From: Clostridia bacterium
Lineage (GTDB): Bacteria > Bacillota > Clostridia > Oscillospirales > Acutalibacteraceae
DNA: 64,000 nt
Assembly (NCBI GenBank): GCA_017516485.1
Contig: JAFXCH010000013.1
Coordinates: 1 to 64,000 of the forward strand
Reading direction: 5' to 3'
Within the stretch, counting starts at the first letter, position 1. Each line of letters begins with the position of its first letter. Of the stretch, positions 1-7,413 are shown piece by piece. The position numbers were made by a program, and so were the translations under genes. The notes under the pieces are model-generated. The model did no database searches. It was not told where the DNA came from and saw nothing but the letters and a program-made list of their open reading frames with translations.

Positions 1-846
1 CAGGCTACTCTTGAGGGCAGGTTTGCAGGCTCGGAGTACGGCAAAAGCAAGCTTGAAGCTGAAAATATGCTGTTTGACTACGAAAAGGATACCGGTGCAA
101 AGGCACTTGTTTACCGCCTGCCCAATCTTTTCGGCAAATGGTGCAGACCTAATTACAACTCTGCCGTTGCAACATTCTGTAACAATATTGCAAAGGATCT
201 GCCGATAACCGTCAACGACCCTTCTGTTGAACTTGAGCTTCTTTATATTGACGATTTTGTTGATGAGATGCTCAACGCACTTGAAGGCAAAGAAACAAGA
301 AACGAAAACTTCTGCGAGTTTTCTGTTACACACAAAGTAACTCTCGGCGAAATTGTCAAGCTGCTCGAAAGCTTCAAAGCACAGAGTACTACGCTTGTTA
401 TGCCTGAAATTCCGTATAATTCGTTTGCAAAGAAGCTTTATTCAACTTACCTTTCATATCTTCCTGAGGAGAAGATAAGTATTCCGCTGAAGATGAACAG
501 CGATGCAAGAGGCAGCTTCACTGAAATTTTAAAAACCGCAAGCTGCGGTCAGTTTTCGGTTAATGTCAGCAACCCCGGTATAACAAAGGGTCAGCACTGG
601 CACAATACAAAGTGGGAATTTTTCATTGTCGTTTCAGGCACAGCTCTTATTCAGCAAAGAGAAATCGGCACTGACAAGGTGCTTGAATTCCGAGTTTCGG
701 GTGATAAACCAGAGGCTGTGCATATGCTTCCCGGCTTTACTCACAATATTATAAACCTTTCCGAAACGGAAAATCTTGTTACACTTATGTGGGCAAACGA
801 GCAGTTTGACCCCGAAAAACCCGATACTTTTTTTGAAGTTGTGTGA
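1..846 (+). CDS. capF: CapF-like UDP-sugar reductase (5' truncated by window edge)
   Basis: The reading frame is open from base 1, so the N-terminal part of the Rossmann domain is missing. What remains shows YGKSK (bases 37-51), the YxxxK catalytic pair of short-chain/extended SDR enzymes, then a substrate-binding half, then a C-terminal cupin domain (SDARGSFTEI..., GQHWHNTKWEFF, with clustered His and Glu that could hold a metal). SDR plus cupin is the arrangement of CapF/WbjC, the UDP-2-acetamido-2,6-dideoxy-L-talose (UDP-L-FucNAc pathway) bifunctional reductase for capsule or surface polysaccharide. Genes 2 and 3, a nucleotidyltransferase and LicD, fit a polysaccharide cluster extending left of the window. 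The family call is firm; the exact sugar is inferred. Confidence 0.88.
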   Translation, partial: QATLEGRFAGSEYGKSKLEAENMLFDYEKDTGAKALVYRLPNLFGKWCRPNYNSAVATFCNNIAKDLPITVNDPSVELELLYIDDFVDEMLNALEGKETRNENFCEFSVTHKVTLGEIVKLLESFKAQSTTLVMPEIPYNSFAKKLYSTYLSYLPEEKISIPLKMNSDARGSFTEILKTASCGQFSVNVSNPGITKGQHWHNTKWEFFIVVSGTALIQQREIGTDKVLEFRVSGDKPEAVHMLPGFTHNIINLSETENLVTLMWANEQFDPEKPDTFFEVV

Positions 847-852
847 TAAATA

Positions 853-2070
853 ATGGGCATTAAAACCGCCACTCTCAGAGAGCACGAGAAAATTCTGCTC
901 AATATGCTTGCCAATAACCTTTTTGGTGCAGGGCGCGAGGTTAACCTCAATGAGGACAACCTGTCTGCGGTCTGGGGCGAAGCATACACTCAGGCGGTTA
1001 CCCTTATGGCTTTTCACAACTTTAACAGTGAAAGTTTTAAAGGTGACAAACTGTCATATATCAAGAAATCACTCAATCAGACTCTCGCTGACAATGCAAA
1101 GATTGATTTTGAGCACGTGCGCATCTGCAATATGATGAAAAATGCAGGTGTCCGATGCGCAATTCTCAAAGGCTATGCATCTGCACTCTATTATCCCGAT
1201 CCGCTTATGCGTTCAATGGGTGATGTTGATTTCCTTGTTGATACGGATGATTTTGAAGAAGCTGCAAAAATTCTTGAGGAAAACGGCTATATAACAACGG
1301 GCAAAAGTCACGACGTGCATGATGTGTATTTCAGTAAGCACGGACGCTGTGAGATGCATTTTCAGCCTTCAGGCATTCCCGACGGTAAAGCGGGCGTAAA
1401 GGTGAGGAAATACCTTTCAGGTCTGCTTAAAGACTCCGTGAGCGTAAAAACAGAACTTGGCGAAATAACTGTACCATCAGTTTATCATCACGGTCTTATT
1501 ATTCTTCTCCACATGTGTCATCACCTTACCGGTGACGGATTAGGTCTTCGCCATCTTTGTGATTGGGCTGTATTTCTCAACAGTATCGGCGAAGCTGAAT
1601 TTCTAAAACTTTTTGAAAAAACACTCCGGGATATCGGACTTTGGGAGTTTGCCAAGGTAATGACATTTATCTGTACCGAATATCTCGGACTCAAAGGTAT
1701 GAACTGGGCAAAAGATGTTGATAAAAAGCTTGCAGACTATGTGCTAATCGATATTATTATAGGCGGTAATTTCGGCCAGAAAAATGCTGACAGAAGTCAC
1801 GAAAGTCTGCTTGTTTCAAGCAAAAACGAAAAACAGATCTCTATGTTCAGGCAGTTTTTTATTTCAGCAAATAACATTGTTTATAAGAACTGGAAAGCAG
1901 CAAGAAAGTACAGATTCCTTCTTCCTTTTGGCTGGCTATTTTTTGGTACAAGATATATATTCCGTTCTCTGCTCGGTAAACGCCCGAAAATCCGCCCGAA
2001 AAAGGTCGCAGAAAACGCTGCGGAAAGAATGGATATATATTCGGAACTTAAGCTTTTTGAAATTTTTTAA
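853..2070 (+). CDS. Nucleotidyltransferase family protein (NTP_transf_5-like)
   Basis: A 405-residue protein starting 6 bases after the CapF-like gene, so very probably in the same transcript. The core has CAILKGYASALYYPD, then MRSMGDVDFLVD, which carries the GD...D(x)D pattern of nucleotidyltransferase-fold enzymes, followed by alpha-helical sequence. This fits the putative nucleotidyltransferase family (PF14907 type) often found in capsule, teichoic-acid and RiPP loci. The substrate is unknown. Next to capF and licD it probably decorates or activates a surface glycan. The ATG has only a weak Shine-Dalgarno, consistent with coupling to the upstream gene. A basic C-terminal tail (KRPKIRPKKVAENA) is also present. 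Confidence 0.75.
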   Translation: MGIKTATLREHEKILLNMLANNLFGAGREVNLNEDNLSAVWGEAYTQAVTLMAFHNFNSESFKGDKLSYIKKSLNQTLADNAKIDFEHVRICNMMKNAGVRCAILKGYASALYYPDPLMRSMGDVDFLVDTDDFEEAAKILEENGYITTGKSHDVHDVYFSKHGRCEMHFQPSGIPDGKAGVKVRKYLSGLLKDSVSVKTELGEITVPSVYHHGLIILLHMCHHLTGDGLGLRHLCDWAVFLNSIGEAEFLKLFEKTLRDIGLWEFAKVMTFICTEYLGLKGMNWAKDVDKKLADYVLIDIIIGGNFGQKNADRSHESLLVSSKNEKQISMFRQFFISANNIVYKNWKAARKYRFLLPFGWLFFGTRYIFRSLLGKRPKIRPKKVAENAAERMDIYSELKLFEIF

Positions 2071-2116
2071 CGGTTGAAAATTTATATAATGAAAAAATTA
2101 AAGGGAGTACTAAAAG

Positions 2117-3007
2117 ATGAAAAAGCTTTTAAGATTTATTATTGAAAAATTAAGACCGATTATTCGTGAAATTGCCGGATGGGATGAATTGAAAGAAGAA
2201 ACAGCGACTATACGATACGTTCTGGATAATTATATTGATATAAGAGAATTCCCTAAAGCAACAGGAGTGCTCAGACAGTGTCAGTTAGGTGATGCCGAAC
2301 TCTTAAGAATTGTTTGTGAAATTCTAACGAAAAATAATATTCAGTACTGGCTTGGTTATGGTACATTATTGGGAGCCGTTAGACACAAAGGTTTTATTCC
2401 GTGGGATGATGATCTTGATATTTGTATGACACGAGATAACTATAATAAAGCTTGGGAAGTTTTACCTGAAGAACTCAAAAAATACGACATAAATAATAAC
2501 GAACCGAATCCTCAGCGAATTGCAATTTCCATTTGGAAAGCCGGTCTAATTCTTGACATTTTTCCTGTTGACAATGTTGATGTACGCACAGTAAAAGACT
2601 TGAATGATTTAAAAAGTAGACTGATTAAATATAGAAGCTATTATAAAAAGCATAAAAATGATACTCCTGAATCATTGAAAGCAGCAAAAGAAAAAATAAT
2701 AGGTCCCGAAAGTTCAGATAATCCGATATGGTATCATAACGTAGAGTTTGGAACATCCGGTCTTGCATACGACAACTCAATGATTTTCCCTCTGAAAGTC
2801 GTTGAGTTTGAAGGATATGAATTCTACGCCCCAAATGATTGTCACAAATATCTTACAACAATGTACGGAAATTATATGAGTTTTCCGCGTAACGGTGTTC
2901 TTCATCACCATGGTTGTGGAGGGCAAAATATTACAGAGAACGCAATAAAAAAAGGTATTGATATGGAAAAATTCATAGAAGAATTAAAGCAATATAAAGT
3001 TGACTAA
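2117..3007 (+). CDS. LicD family phosphotransferase
   Basis: A 296-residue protein with the LicD hallmark: YWLGYGTLLGAVRHKG followed by FIPWDDDLDICMTR. The acidic DDDLD cluster corresponds to the metal-binding nucleotidyltransferase core. LicD proteins transfer phosphocholine or other phospho-substituents from CDP-linked donors to surface glycans and teichoic acids. The start is supported by AAGGGAG nine bases before the ATG. It is the last gene of the surface-polysaccharide group. No lic choline uptake or kinase genes (licA/B/C) are visible, so the donor cannot be stated. Codon use is more AT-rich than the flanking genes, a common feature of exchanged capsule genes. Confidence 0.87.
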   Translation: MKKLLRFIIEKLRPIIREIAGWDELKEETATIRYVLDNYIDIREFPKATGVLRQCQLGDAELLRIVCEILTKNNIQYWLGYGTLLGAVRHKGFIPWDDDLDICMTRDNYNKAWEVLPEELKKYDINNNEPNPQRIAISIWKAGLILDIFPVDNVDVRTVKDLNDLKSRLIKYRSYYKKHKNDTPESLKAAKEKIIGPESSDNPIWYHNVEFGTSGLAYDNSMIFPLKVVEFEGYEFYAPNDCHKYLTTMYGNYMSFPRNGVLHHHGCGGQNITENAIKKGIDMEKFIEELKQYKVD

Positions 3008-3021
3008 ATAATAGGATTACT

Positions 3022-3117
3022 ATGGTGAATAAATACATAAAAATTTTGTGTTTTGCACTGACTCTTTCAGTTTTTCTGAGCTTATTCACTTGCATAGCTA
3101 TTACATTGGCGAAATAA
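3022..3117 (+). CDS. 31-residue signal-peptide-like ORF, possible duplication remnant
   Basis: ATG at 3022 opens a 31-codon frame, too short for routine gene calling, that reads as a signal peptide (MVNKYIKILCFALTLSV...) and stops at TAA 3115-3117. It closely parallels the signal peptide of the next gene (MTNKYIKSFVSFVLALLV...), sharing the NKYIK start and the LSLF-C core. The stop lies 14 bases before the downstream ATG, and the downstream ribosome binding site overlaps its end. It could be the remnant of a duplicated subtilase gene, a leader coupling translation into the protease gene, or a small membrane peptide. Expression cannot be judged from sequence. Confidence 0.45.
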   Translation: MVNKYIKILCFALTLSVFLSLFTCIAITLAK

Positions 3118-3131
3118 AGGTGAGTATTTCT

Positions 3132-4949
3132 ATGACAAACAAATATATAAAAAGTTTTGTATCTTTTGTGTTGGCACTTCTGGTTCTTCTAAGTTTATTC
3201 CCTTGCATAGTTTCGGCTGAACCGCAAAATGTTGAAACCGATTGTGCAGAAAGCTCGTTTGAGTTTGCCGTTAAAGCTGCTGATTTTGTCAGAAGTGATC
3301 CGGACGGTTCAATGCTCAGAATTATCGGAAAACTCAGATGTGAAGAAAGCAGTGTCGATTTCTCTCTTGCGTCGGACTATGTTGTGTCGGATGACGGAAG
3401 ATTTGTTCTTCAGTTTGAGTGTGAAGAGAAACTTGCTTCATGTCTTAAAAAGCTTCAGGCTGCCCCCGACGTTATCTATGCAGAACGTGATGTGCCTGTT
3501 TATACGGGTGCACTGGAAGAATATACGGAGCATATTTCGTGGGGACCTGAGGTAATAAAAGCTGACGCTTATGCTAAGGCCATAACACCGAAGCCGGGCG
3601 AATTCGTAACCGTAGCGATAGTTGACAGTGGTGCTGAGGATATTGATTTTATCAAAGATAATCTGGTAGAAGGTTATGACTTTTTTGAAAATGACAACGA
3701 TGCATTTGAGGATGTAAGTGTTGACAGCCACGGAACTTTTCTTGCAAGTATCGTTGCTGATTGTGTCGGTGAGCTTCCGATTAAGATTATGCCGGTAAGA
3801 GTCCTTGCTTCAGAATCAGCCTCACTTATTAACGTTATAAACGGTATCCGCTATGCGGTCGATAACGGTGCAGATGTTATTAATCTGAGTATGTGTATTG
3901 CTATGAGCTACTGTAAATCGCTCGAGGATGCAATTACGTATGCCGAGGAAAATAACGTTACGGTTGTAGTTTGCGCAGGTAATTCAAAGACAGATGTAAA
4001 AAAATATTGTCCTTCTCACTGTGAGGATGCAATTACCGTAAGCTCGGTTGATTCCGGACGGAATTTTTCATCGAGATTTTCAAACTACGGCAATGCTATT
4101 GACCTGGCAGCGCCGGGTGAAGGTATAGCGGGATATAACGCCGCAGGTGAAATAACAACCCTGAACGGCACATCAATGTCAACTGCTTTTGTTTCTGCGT
4201 CTGCAGCTATGGTGCGTCTGGATAAACCTGCCTGCAACACAGAACAAGTGCGTAATATCCTTTTTTCAAGTGCTGAAGATATGGGTGACCCCGGTAAAGA
4301 TATTTATTACGGTTTCGGCATACCGAAACTCAGTAAACTTACACAGTCAGATAAAAAATACGTTGAATCAGTATCCTTTGCCGAGGAAAACTATTCTCTC
4401 AAGCTGTATGAAAAGCTTGAGATAGAGCCTGTTTTTTATCCTGCCGATGCTACGGATAAAACGTTTAATCTGTCAACTGACAGTGACTGTATTTCAATAG
4501 ACGGAAATGTTATTACGGCTGTTTCGGACGGTGAAGCTATTCTTAAGGTTACGAGCAATGACGGGCTTTATACCGCAGAAGTAACGGTGAAAACGTTGAT
4601 GCCTCAGATAAGAATCCGCAACAATTCCGGTGCGGTAACAATCAATTACGGCGAAACACTTCGACTTACTGCTGAAGTTACTTGCGGTGTTGAAAACACA
4701 GCTGTATGGTGGTATGTAAACGGAGCTAAAAGCGCAGAAGGTTCGATTTTTGAGTTTTCACAGGAAAGCGGCAGCGCTGAAATAACCGCAAAAATTGTAA
4801 AGACAGACGGTACACCGCTGCAGGACAGAAACGGCGAAATATCAGATTCACAGACGGTCAGTATAAAATCGGGATTCTTTCAGAAACTGATTTCTTTTTT
4901 CAAGGATCTGTTTAAAATCAGCAGACTGGTTATTCAGTCTCTTATGTGA
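3132..4949 (+). CDS. Secreted S8 (subtilisin-like) serine protease with Ig-like domain
   Basis: A 605-residue secreted protein. ATG 3132 is chosen because AAAGGTGAG precedes it and a good signal peptide follows, with likely cleavage after Ala29. The catalytic triad is intact: Asp165 in IVDSGAE, His200 in DSHGTF and Ser348 in NGTSMSTAF. Residues about 30-125 look like an inhibitor-type propeptide. After the catalytic domain, residues about 415-500 form a bacterial Ig-like (Big_2) domain (FNLSTDSDCISIDG...), followed by a second beta-rich stretch and a hydrophobic, basic end. No LPXTG sortase motif is visible. It probably acts outside the cell or on the cell surface; the substrate is unknown. 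The gene is followed by a hairpin terminator. Confidence 0.9.
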   Translation: MTNKYIKSFVSFVLALLVLLSLFPCIVSAEPQNVETDCAESSFEFAVKAADFVRSDPDGSMLRIIGKLRCEESSVDFSLASDYVVSDDGRFVLQFECEEKLASCLKKLQAAPDVIYAERDVPVYTGALEEYTEHISWGPEVIKADAYAKAITPKPGEFVTVAIVDSGAEDIDFIKDNLVEGYDFFENDNDAFEDVSVDSHGTFLASIVADCVGELPIKIMPVRVLASESASLINVINGIRYAVDNGADVINLSMCIAMSYCKSLEDAITYAEENNVTVVVCAGNSKTDVKKYCPSHCEDAITVSSVDSGRNFSSRFSNYGNAIDLAAPGEGIAGYNAAGEITTLNGTSMSTAFVSASAAMVRLDKPACNTEQVRNILFSSAEDMGDPGKDIYYGFGIPKLSKLTQSDKKYVESVSFAEENYSLKLYEKLEIEPVFYPADATDKTFNLSTDSDCISIDGNVITAVSDGEAILKVTSNDGLYTAEVTVKTLMPQIRIRNNSGAVTINYGETLRLTAEVTCGVENTAVWWYVNGAKSAEGSIFEFSQESGSAEITAKIVKTDGTPLQDRNGEISDSQTVSIKSGFFQKLISFFKDLFKISRLVIQSLM

Positions 4950-4956
4950 AAAACTA

Positions 4957-4994
4957 AAGGCTTGTATGGTCGTGTTGCCAGACAAGCCTTTTTT
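4957..4994. terminator. Bidirectional intrinsic terminator
   Basis: AAGGCTTGT (4957-4965) pairs with ACAAGCCTT (4982-4990), followed by a T-run on the plus strand. It sits between the convergent subtilase and PqqD-like genes. Confidence 0.8.
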
Positions 4995-5266
4995 CAATTT
5001 ATAAGTCCGTTTTCGTCAAGCTGAAGAAGAAAATCTTTAAGGTCTTTTTCAGCTTCTTCTTTTGAAATGTCGTAGTTTTTGAGAATTGAATCAAGAAGCT
5101 CATCGAATGTTTTTTCGCTTTGCAACTCCTGCCAGAGTAAATAGCTGACAGGATTTAAAATAACGATATTTTTGCCGCACGATGAATCAACAGGTACGGC
5201 AATATACTCGCCTGCAATTTCACGTACAATATAGCCTTGCTTTATGTTGTATTTTTTATTTTCCAT
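4994..5266 (-). CDS. PqqD-like protein (RiPP recognition element)
   Basis: A 90-residue protein with the PqqD pattern: an N-terminal beta-rich half (YIVREIAGEYIAVPVD), the central ILNPVSYLLWQEL segment, then a helical half ending LLQLDENGLIN. PqqD-family domains bind leader peptides and present them to modifying enzymes. No radical SAM enzyme, B1 protease or obvious precursor peptide is next to it. It lies 16 bases downstream of the epimerase gene with its own GGAGAG site, so the two are probably co-transcribed. Stand-alone PqqD proteins also occur in polysaccharide clusters together with nucleotidyltransferase family members like the one at 853-2070, which may be the relevant link here. Family call firm, role unknown. 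Confidence 0.82.
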   Translation of the reverse strand: MENKKYNIKQGYIVREIAGEYIAVPVDSSCGKNIVILNPVSYLLWQELQSEKTFDELLDSILKNYDISKEEAEKDLKDFLLQLDENGLIN

Positions 5267-5282
5267 AAATCATCTCTCCGAA

Positions 5283-6353
5283 TCACATATAAAATTCTTT
5301 GTACCACTCAGCGAATTTACGAAGGCCGTCACGCAGAGAGGTCGAGGGCTTGAAGCCGAAATCTCGTTCAAGGGCAGATGTATCGGCATAGGTAACGGGT
5401 ACATCGCCTGCCTGCATCGGTACAAGCTGCTTGTGTGCCTCGAAGTCATAATCGGCAGGTAAAACCTCTGCACGGATAAGCTCCTGCTGAAGGATATCGA
5501 CAAAGTCAAGCAGGTTTTCGGGGCTGTTGTTGCCGATGTTATAAACTCTGTAAGGCGGAATCGGAAGTCCGTCCTCACCGTTTTCCTTTTCGGGTGCGCA
5601 CTGCATAACACGCTTGACACCCTCTACTATATCGTCAACAAAGGTAAAATCACGCTTGCAGTTGCCGAAGTTGAAAATCTGAATGTTGTCGCCCGCTCTG
5701 AGCTTGTTTGTGAAGCCGAAGTAAGCCATATCGGGTCTGCCTGCAGGGCCGTAAACAGTGAAGAAACGAAGACCCGTTGAAGGGATGTTGTAAAGCTTTG
5801 AGTAAGAGTGAGCCATCAGCTCATTGCTTTTTTTTGTTGCCGCATAAAGGCTTACGGGGTTGTCAACCTTATCGTCGGTGCTGTAGGGGATTTTCTTGTT
5901 TGAGCCGTAAACGCTTGAGGATGAAGCGTAAACAAGGTGCTCAACAGGATTGTTACGGCAGGCTTCAAGAATGTTGTAGAAGCCGATAATGTTGCTTTCA
6001 ATATAAACATCAGGGTTTGTGATTGAGTAACGCACGCCTGCCTGAGCGGCAAGGTTGACAACAACATCGAAACCGTATTTTTCAAAGCATTCATCAATAA
6101 GTGCCCTGTCAGCAATATTACCTTTGATAAAAATCCACTCGCACTTATCTTTTTCAGCTGCAAGCTTTTCGATTTCCCGAAGGCGATATTCCTTGATTGC
6201 AACGTCGTAGTAATCGTTCATATTGTCTATGCCGACAATTTTTATGCTGTCGACAGTTTTCATAAGCTCTGTAACAAGGTTTGAGCCTATAAAACCTGCG
6301 GCACCTGTAACAAGTACGGTTTTTCCGTTGAGATTGACGTTCTGAGATAGCAT
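5283..6353 (-). CDS. NAD-dependent UDP-sugar 4-epimerase (UDP-glucuronate epimerase type)
   Basis: A 356-residue extended SDR enzyme. The N-terminal VLVTGAAGFIGSNL is the GxxGxxG NAD-binding loop, ASSSSVYGSN carries the catalytic Ser/Thr region, and YAATKK is the YxxxK pair. FFTVYGPAGRPDMA is typical of the CapI/UDP-glucuronate 4-epimerase branch rather than of GalE. It interconverts UDP-glucuronate and UDP-galacturonate, feeding surface polysaccharide synthesis, in keeping with the capsule genes at the left end. AAGGTG precedes the ATG. The PqqD-like gene follows 16 bases downstream, so it is the first gene of a two-gene unit. Confidence 0.87.
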   Translation of the reverse strand: MLSQNVNLNGKTVLVTGAAGFIGSNLVTELMKTVDSIKIVGIDNMNDYYDVAIKEYRLREIEKLAAEKDKCEWIFIKGNIADRALIDECFEKYGFDVVVNLAAQAGVRYSITNPDVYIESNIIGFYNILEACRNNPVEHLVYASSSSVYGSNKKIPYSTDDKVDNPVSLYAATKKSNELMAHSYSKLYNIPSTGLRFFTVYGPAGRPDMAYFGFTNKLRAGDNIQIFNFGNCKRDFTFVDDIVEGVKRVMQCAPEKENGEDGLPIPPYRVYNIGNNSPENLLDFVDILQQELIRAEVLPADYDFEAHKQLVPMQAGDVPVTYADTSALERDFGFKPSTSLRDGLRKFAEWYKEFYM

Positions 6354-6422
6354 AAATTCACCTTATTCGTAGATTATTTGATAGAATGTATTTTTGATTG
6401 GATAAAATGACTGTTTAATAAC

Positions 6423-7283
6423 TCAGAATACCATATCCGCAAAAATCGGGTAGTGGTCGGAGATGTATGTGTCGCCGTACATTTCTCTTACGATTCTGTA
6501 TTCTTTTACATCTGTTATTTTATCATTTACGCAGATAAAGTCAATCGGCTCGCCGTCTTCGCCGCCGTCATAAGCGTGGTAGGTTTTGCCGTCCATTGTT
6601 TTTTCTGCAATACCTTGAGTGTCTGCAAGGTTACCCGAAATAAGCTGTGTGTATAGCGGGTCGCTCTTTTCAAAGTTGAAGTCGCCTGTAACAACTACAG
6701 GCATATCGAAGCTTTCTGCAAGGTCGAGTATGAGCTGAAGACCGTTTGTACGTGCCTGCTCACCTACATGGTCAAGGTGTGTGTTGATGTGGGCGTATTT
6801 TTTGCCGGTTTCTTTGTTTTCGAGTATAACCCATGTGCAGGTGCGGTGATGCTTTGCATCCCAGCCGATTGATACCTTATCGGGTGTTTCGGAGAGCCAT
6901 ATCGTGTCGCTGTCAACAAGGTTGTATTTGTCCTTACGGTACATAATTGCCGTGGCTTCGCCAATGTATTTAACACCTGTGAGTCTGCCTGTGCCGACAA
7001 TACCGTAACTGTCCTTAAGGTAAGCCTCAAGTGTCATATACCATGTGCCTTCGCACTCCTGAAGTCCTACGGAGTCGGGCGTATAGTCGGCAATAAACTG
7101 AGGTACGTTTTTGCCGCGGCCGTGCTCACCGTTGCGTACATTGAATGACATAATTCTTACCGTGTCAGCTTCGGGTGCTTTTGCACCGTAATCAACCGAA
7201 TCGATGCCGAGCAGGGGAAGGATAAGCGCAAAAAGCGCGCAGATTATCTGTTTTACGTGGTTAAGTATTTCTGCGAAACTCAT
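6423..7283 (-). CDS. Endonuclease/exonuclease/phosphatase (EEP) family protein, membrane-anchored or exported
   Basis: A 286-residue protein of the Mg-dependent EEP fold. Motifs in order: IMSFNVRNG, GLQECEG, NTHLDHVG, VTGDFNFE and SDHYPI, which supply the metal and catalytic residues. An N-terminal hydrophobic stretch (IICALFALILPLLG) suggests an export signal or membrane anchor. ATG 7283 is preferred over the in-frame GTG three codons upstream because GAGG lies eight bases before it and overlaps the GTG. The family includes secreted DNases, sphingomyelinase-like and inositol-phosphate phosphatases, so the substrate is not certain. It is not tightly linked to a pathway gene here. Confidence 0.8.
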   Translation of the reverse strand: MSFAEILNHVKQIICALFALILPLLGIDSVDYGAKAPEADTVRIMSFNVRNGEHGRGKNVPQFIADYTPDSVGLQECEGTWYMTLEAYLKDSYGIVGTGRLTGVKYIGEATAIMYRKDKYNLVDSDTIWLSETPDKVSIGWDAKHHRTCTWVILENKETGKKYAHINTHLDHVGEQARTNGLQLILDLAESFDMPVVVTGDFNFEKSDPLYTQLISGNLADTQGIAEKTMDGKTYHAYDGGEDGEPIDFICVNDKITDVKEYRIVREMYGDTYISDHYPIFADMVF

Positions 7284-7413
7284 ATTAATCACCTCGTTAT
7301 TTTATTTTAAAACACAATAGATAAAAATGCAACAAGGAATTGAATTTTTGTGTTGCCTTTGTTTTATTAAATGTAGTATAATTATTTTCATAAATACGCC
7401 GGAGGGTAATTTT

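Noticed and set aside
634..1017. Minus-strand frame crossing the capF end and next gene
   Set aside because: It is a shadow of two well-supported plus-strand genes with no motif or ribosome binding site.
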